NCBI RefSeq assembly: GCF_032118995.1
Contig: NC_092666.1
Location: 2,554,001 to 2,618,000 of the forward strand
Length of the DNA stretch: 64,000 nt
Reading direction: 5' to 3'
DNA from: Asterias amurensis
Taxonomy: Eukaryota; Echinodermata; Asteroidea; Forcipulatida; Asteriidae
Of this stretch, positions 62,901 to 64,000 are shown in pieces; within the stretch, counting starts at the first letter, position 1; the number at the start of each line of letters is the position of its first letter. A model generated the notes under the pieces. That model did no database searches, had not been told where the DNA came from, and was given only the letters and a program-made list of their open reading frames with translations. Made by a program: the position numbers and the translations under genes.

Positions 62901-64000
62901 AACTGTACACATATCAAGCACAAAATAAGTCAATTTTTACTTGAAGGGAGAGTGAAGTTGGCTGAATGATTTCCAGTGTTAGCAGGGATCGAGGTTGTAC
63001 ACGTGACAACTGAACCTGCATAGCTATGTTCACGGTAATTCAAAATGGTTAACGTGGATGAGAAAACACAGGATGACACCCTGTTCCTTTCAATGAGCAC
63101 ACCCCTGTCAGTATCGTTGATCACTGATGACGTCAGGTTTGAGAGGTAAATTAGCCACTGAATTGATGAACCAATGGCGGTACACAGAAGCTGCTTATTT
63201 GATGGGTCGACTCCTTGGGTGACCTCTACTAGGCTGTCGATCTCTATAGTCTGTTTTTCGTGGCTTTGATCAGTCTCGTTCCCTGAAAATGAAAAGAGTA
63301 ACAGCGGTCTTGTAAGGGAAACACAACTCCCATTGAAAGTGTTATTTACATTAAAAATACAGAATATTGGTTACTTGAAGTCCAATTACATGTATAAGAC
63401 ACTGGTTGGACACCTTTGGTAAATTGTATCCCAACACATGCATAAAATAACACATCAGTGAAAACTTGAGCTCAATTGCTCTTCGAAGTTGCAGGTGCGT
63501 AAAAAAGCTTCAGGCTTGAAGTCTTTTATTCAGATTCAAATATTGAGAGGGGAAATACCACTTTCTCAAAAACTACGTTACTTCAGGGGGAGTCGTTTCC
63601 TACAATCTTTTATACTATCAACAACTCTCCGTTCCTGATACCAAGTAATTAAGTTTGTATTCTAATAATCATTTTGAGAAATTACCAATAGTGTCCATTG
63701 CCTTTAAGTTAATACATACCAGGAATTGTAAAGTTTGCCGAATAGTTTGCAGAATTCCGAGGATTATTCACTAAGCACTCTAAGACAGCGCCATGGTAGC
63801 CTTCTTCCACATAGCTTAAAATAGTCATTGTTGACGTCTGGACACAAGACGAAAGGCTCCTATGCACAAGGATGGCACCGTTTTTGGAGTTGAGCTCAAA
63901 ACTCTCCCAGGTACCGCATCTCAATTGGTAGACTCGCCAAACAATCCTTGAGTTTATGTCACTAGAACTTGTGCACAACAGTTGCAGATTTGAATCATTT
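51287..64000 (-). CDS. Adhesion GPCR 2 (tandem paralogue), C-terminal half; runs off right edge
   Basis: Seventeen exons at 51463-64000 match receptor 1 one for one in order, phase and (often exact) length: Ig (partial at the edge), Ig, Ig, linker, GAIN in two exons, GPS in two exons, helices 1-7 in eight exons and tail; an eighteenth exon with the stop is proposed at 51287-51312. The GPS is intact ([16 protein letters not shown]). Compared with receptor 1 it lacks the Ig module equivalent to 20238-20594. The N-terminal modules lie beyond position 64000. It is head-to-tail with receptor 1, with about 3.3 kb between this gene's end and receptor 1's start, so the pair looks like a local tandem duplication. 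The same class of function applies: cleaved, tethered-agonist surface receptor. Confidence 0.87.
51463..51544 (-). CDS. aGPCR2 cytoplasmic tail exon
   Basis: 82 bp. Encodes [20 protein letters not shown] and STSFTLA, ending phase 1 at GTAAGT. Confidence 0.83.
52169..52626. mobile_element. Inverted-repeat element with GTTCGCACT / AGTGCGAAC ends
   Basis: Left AAGCCGTGTTCGCACTCGAT, right AGTCCAGTGCGAACAGGGCT, with many internal GGGTAAACT / AGTTTACCC words. In a receptor 2 intron. MITE-like by structure. Confidence 0.8.
52687..52728 (-). CDS. aGPCR2 helix 7 end exon
   Basis: 42 bp. Encodes [14 protein letters not shown], the same protein as receptor 1 with three silent DNA differences. Confidence 0.88.
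53020..53146 (-). CDS. aGPCR2 helices 6-7 exon
   Basis: 127 bp. Encodes [20 protein letters not shown] and [20 protein letters not shown]. Almost identical at DNA level to 10396-10522. Confidence 0.95.
53371..53463. ncRNA. Inverted pair of hammerhead-like motifs
   Basis: The right motif (53427-53463, plus strand) reads GAGAAAGACTC TGCT GGACTC GAAACGTCAGGCC. The left motif (53371-53415) is the same type on the minus strand, ending GGTCGAAACGTCAGACC. As at 26565, the CTGANGA half of the core is not intact. Confidence 0.35.
53569..53654 (-). CDS. aGPCR2 helix 5 end / loop 3 exon
   Basis: 86 bp. Encodes [20 protein letters not shown] and DKSEAKKLK. It lacks the A10 run of receptor 1. Confidence 0.88.
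53935..54001 (-). CDS. aGPCR2 loop 2 / helix 5 exon
   Basis: 67 bp. Encodes [20 protein letters not shown] and IIVV. The Trp of FVWAF in receptor 1 is Leu here. Confidence 0.89.
54040..54360. repeat. Minisatellite of about 30-40 bp units
   Basis: Units such as GATAGTACTTTAAGACTACC then CTGGATA-CATGGTTA recur about eight times with length changes, in the intron between the helix 4 and loop 2 exons of receptor 2. Confidence 0.85.
54474..54540 (-). CDS. aGPCR2 helix 4 end exon
   Basis: 67 bp. Encodes [20 protein letters not shown]. Confidence 0.88.
54953..55103 (-). CDS. aGPCR2 helices 3-4 exon
   Basis: 151 bp. Encodes [32 protein letters not shown] and [11 protein letters not shown]. Confidence 0.94.
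55425..55694. mobile_element. TTAAAGGCAGTGGACAC-family copy, shortened
   Basis: Left TTAAAGGCAGTGAACACTAT, right AATTACCAATAGTCTGTACA then TTGTCTTAAA. About 270 bp, missing part of the interior. Confidence 0.8.
55872..55968 (-). CDS. aGPCR2 helix 2 exon
   Basis: 97 bp, three bases longer than in receptor 1. Encodes [20 protein letters not shown] and [12 protein letters not shown]. Confidence 0.9.
56333..57068. mobile_element. Older TTAAAGGCA-type element split by a newer family copy
   Basis: The outer element starts AAAGGCACAGGACACTATGT at 56333 and resumes at 56752 with ATAATTGTTAGCATAAACAG, ending GACAATTACCAAAGGTGTAG near 57068. Inside it, about 56365-56751, sits a near-complete inverted copy with the central GATTTCGAGACCTCAAATTC palindrome. 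ACAT flanks the inner copy on both sides. Confidence 0.75.
57278..57384 (-). CDS. aGPCR2 helix 1 exon
   Basis: 107 bp. Encodes [20 protein letters not shown] and [16 protein letters not shown]. Confidence 0.92.
57836..57983 (-). CDS. aGPCR2 GPS exon, part 2 (cleavage motif)
   Basis: 148 bp. Encodes [20 protein letters not shown] then [16 protein letters not shown] and QLGDE. Catalytic HL|T intact. Confidence 0.92.
58035..58379. mobile_element. TTAAAGGCAGTGGACAC-family copy
   Basis: Both ends are intact (TTAAAGGCAGTGGACACTAT / ATAGTGTCCACTGCCTTTAA). The interior is shorter than the full element because part of the central palindrome is lost. Confidence 0.87.
58377..58710. mobile_element. Inverted-repeat element with TTTAAAGGAACGTTAC ends
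   Basis: Left AAAGGAACGTTACAGAAATG, right ATTATGTAACGTTCCTTTAA. Abuts the previous element directly, sharing the TTTAAA junction. Confidence 0.8.
58871..58917 (-). CDS. aGPCR2 GPS exon, part 1
   Basis: 47 bp micro-exon encoding [15 protein letters not shown], identical in length and phase to 16019-16065. Confidence 0.82.
59572..59759 (-). CDS. aGPCR2 GAIN exon, part 2
   Basis: 188 bp (12 more than receptor 1). Encodes [18 protein letters not shown] and [19 protein letters not shown], ending INLTFPVHG. Its extra length is a Gly/Ser/His-rich loop. Confidence 0.84.
59799..59918. repeat. (AG)n microsatellite
   Basis: About 120 bp of AG with a few GGGAGAG interruptions, in the intron between the two GAIN exons of receptor 2. 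Confidence 0.97.
59994..60065. mobile_element. Half copy of the GGTGGCAG-ended element
   Basis: ACGCTAGGTAACAGCAGATT, then TTTACCAGGTAAATTTCCAT and GTTTACGCAGTTGCGAGCAT. The right arm is missing. Useful as an unoccupied comparison for the nested site at 50699. Confidence 0.6.
60247..60363 (-). CDS. aGPCR2 GAIN exon, part 1
   Basis: 117 bp, phase 1-1, encoding [20 protein letters not shown] and [15 protein letters not shown]. Confidence 0.82.
60705..60790 (-). mobile_element. tRNA-derived SINE head
   Basis: On the minus strand GTCGCCGAGTAGTTAGGACT resembles a tRNA D-arm / box A and TTTGGTTTCAAATCCCAGTC a box B. Stems are broken, so not a working tRNA. Confidence 0.45.
61138..61293 (-). CDS. 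aGPCR2 linker exon before GAIN
   Basis: About 156 bp, phase 1-1. Ends [15 protein letters not shown] at donor GTTTGT, like receptor 1. The acceptor is ambiguous by three bases (two AG in a row). Confidence 0.76.
61524..61868 (-). CDS. aGPCR2 Ig-like exon (last Ig)
   Basis: 345 bp, phase 1-1, counterpart of 19142-19495. Contains [32 protein letters not shown] and [20 protein letters not shown], with the same GTTGTA donor. The Cys before the SSTL strand, present in the other modules, is absent (SSSVRSSTL). Confidence 0.86.
61938..62190 (+). pseudogene. Decayed LINE ORF2 C-terminus fragment
   Basis: A plus-strand frame with stops reads [20 protein letters not shown], then TIRGRGRP, a stop, and [12 protein letters not shown]. 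This is the R-GRGRP...W...V..WSG pattern found at the end of many non-LTR retrotransposon reverse transcriptases. It lies in the receptor 2 intron where receptor 1 has an extra Ig exon. Confidence 0.6.
62443..62900 (-). other. Unexplained open frame of about 150 codons
   Basis: Minus-strand frame open from just after a TGA near 62900 to the TGA near 62445. The upstream half reads [20 protein letters not shown] then [10 protein letters not shown], and the downstream half [21 protein letters not shown] recognise no domain and see no ATG at its start. It could be a fragment of an older mobile element, an unrecognised exon or chance. Confidence 0.3.
62941..63282 (-). CDS. aGPCR2 Ig-like exon
   Basis: 342 bp, phase 1-1, the same length as 21512-21853. 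Contains [36 protein letters not shown] and [12 protein letters not shown]. Confidence 0.88.
63720..64000 (-). CDS. aGPCR2 Ig-like exon (partial, at window edge)
   Basis: The visible part contains [28 protein letters not shown] and [20 protein letters not shown]. Counterpart of 22186-22542. The acceptor lies outside the window. Confidence 0.87.

Overview
This is eukaryotic genomic DNA of animal type. Genes are split into many short exons with GT/AG introns. The DNA is AT-rich, about one third of it is short inverted-repeat elements, and there are long microsatellites and homopolymers. The gene families and repeat style suggest a marine deuterostome, most likely an echinoderm and possibly a sea star. 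That identification is inference from gene content and general familiarity with such repeats, not from a database match.

Layout. (1) 1-2763: no gene recognised; degenerate tandem repeats (1-900) and two inverted-repeat elements (about 1167-1553 and 2021-2430). (2) 2764-6418, plus strand: a four-exon major-facilitator transporter of the monocarboxylate (SLC16) type, with an unusual N-terminal tail of about 100 residues of VEVSP-type repeats. (3) 6419-9533: non-coding, with tandem repeats starting at the transporter stop codon, inverted-repeat elements and no recognised gene. (4) 9534-47959, minus strand: one very large adhesion G-protein-coupled receptor (aGPCR), 35 exons recognised, about 3,330 residues. 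From the N terminus it reads: signal peptide, five alternating pairs of LamG-like and Ig-like modules, an F5/8C-like (galactose-binding fold) domain, seven more Ig-like modules, a linker, GAIN domain, GPS cleavage motif, seven membrane helices and a short tail. (5) 47960-51286: intergenic, with several mobile-element remnants. (6) 51287-64000, minus strand: the C-terminal half of a second, paralogous aGPCR, from Ig modules through GAIN, GPS and 7TM to a possible stop codon. Its N-terminal half lies beyond the right edge.

How it fits together. The two receptors are a head-to-tail tandem pair with matching intron positions and phases, and nearly all matching exons are equal in length or differ by multiples of three. 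The second copy lacks one Ig exon. A decayed LINE fragment and an unexplained open frame occupy that interval. In the first receptor nearly every ectodomain module is a single exon bounded by phase 1 introns, so modules can be duplicated or skipped without breaking frame. This modular, cassette-like ectodomain on an apparently cleavage-competent receptor is the most interesting system in the window. The remaining DNA holds families of short inverted-repeat elements, some nested in each other, SINE-like fragments, hammerhead-like motifs and a striking compound G-rich microsatellite inside the first receptor gene. The last coding exon of receptor 1 was not found.
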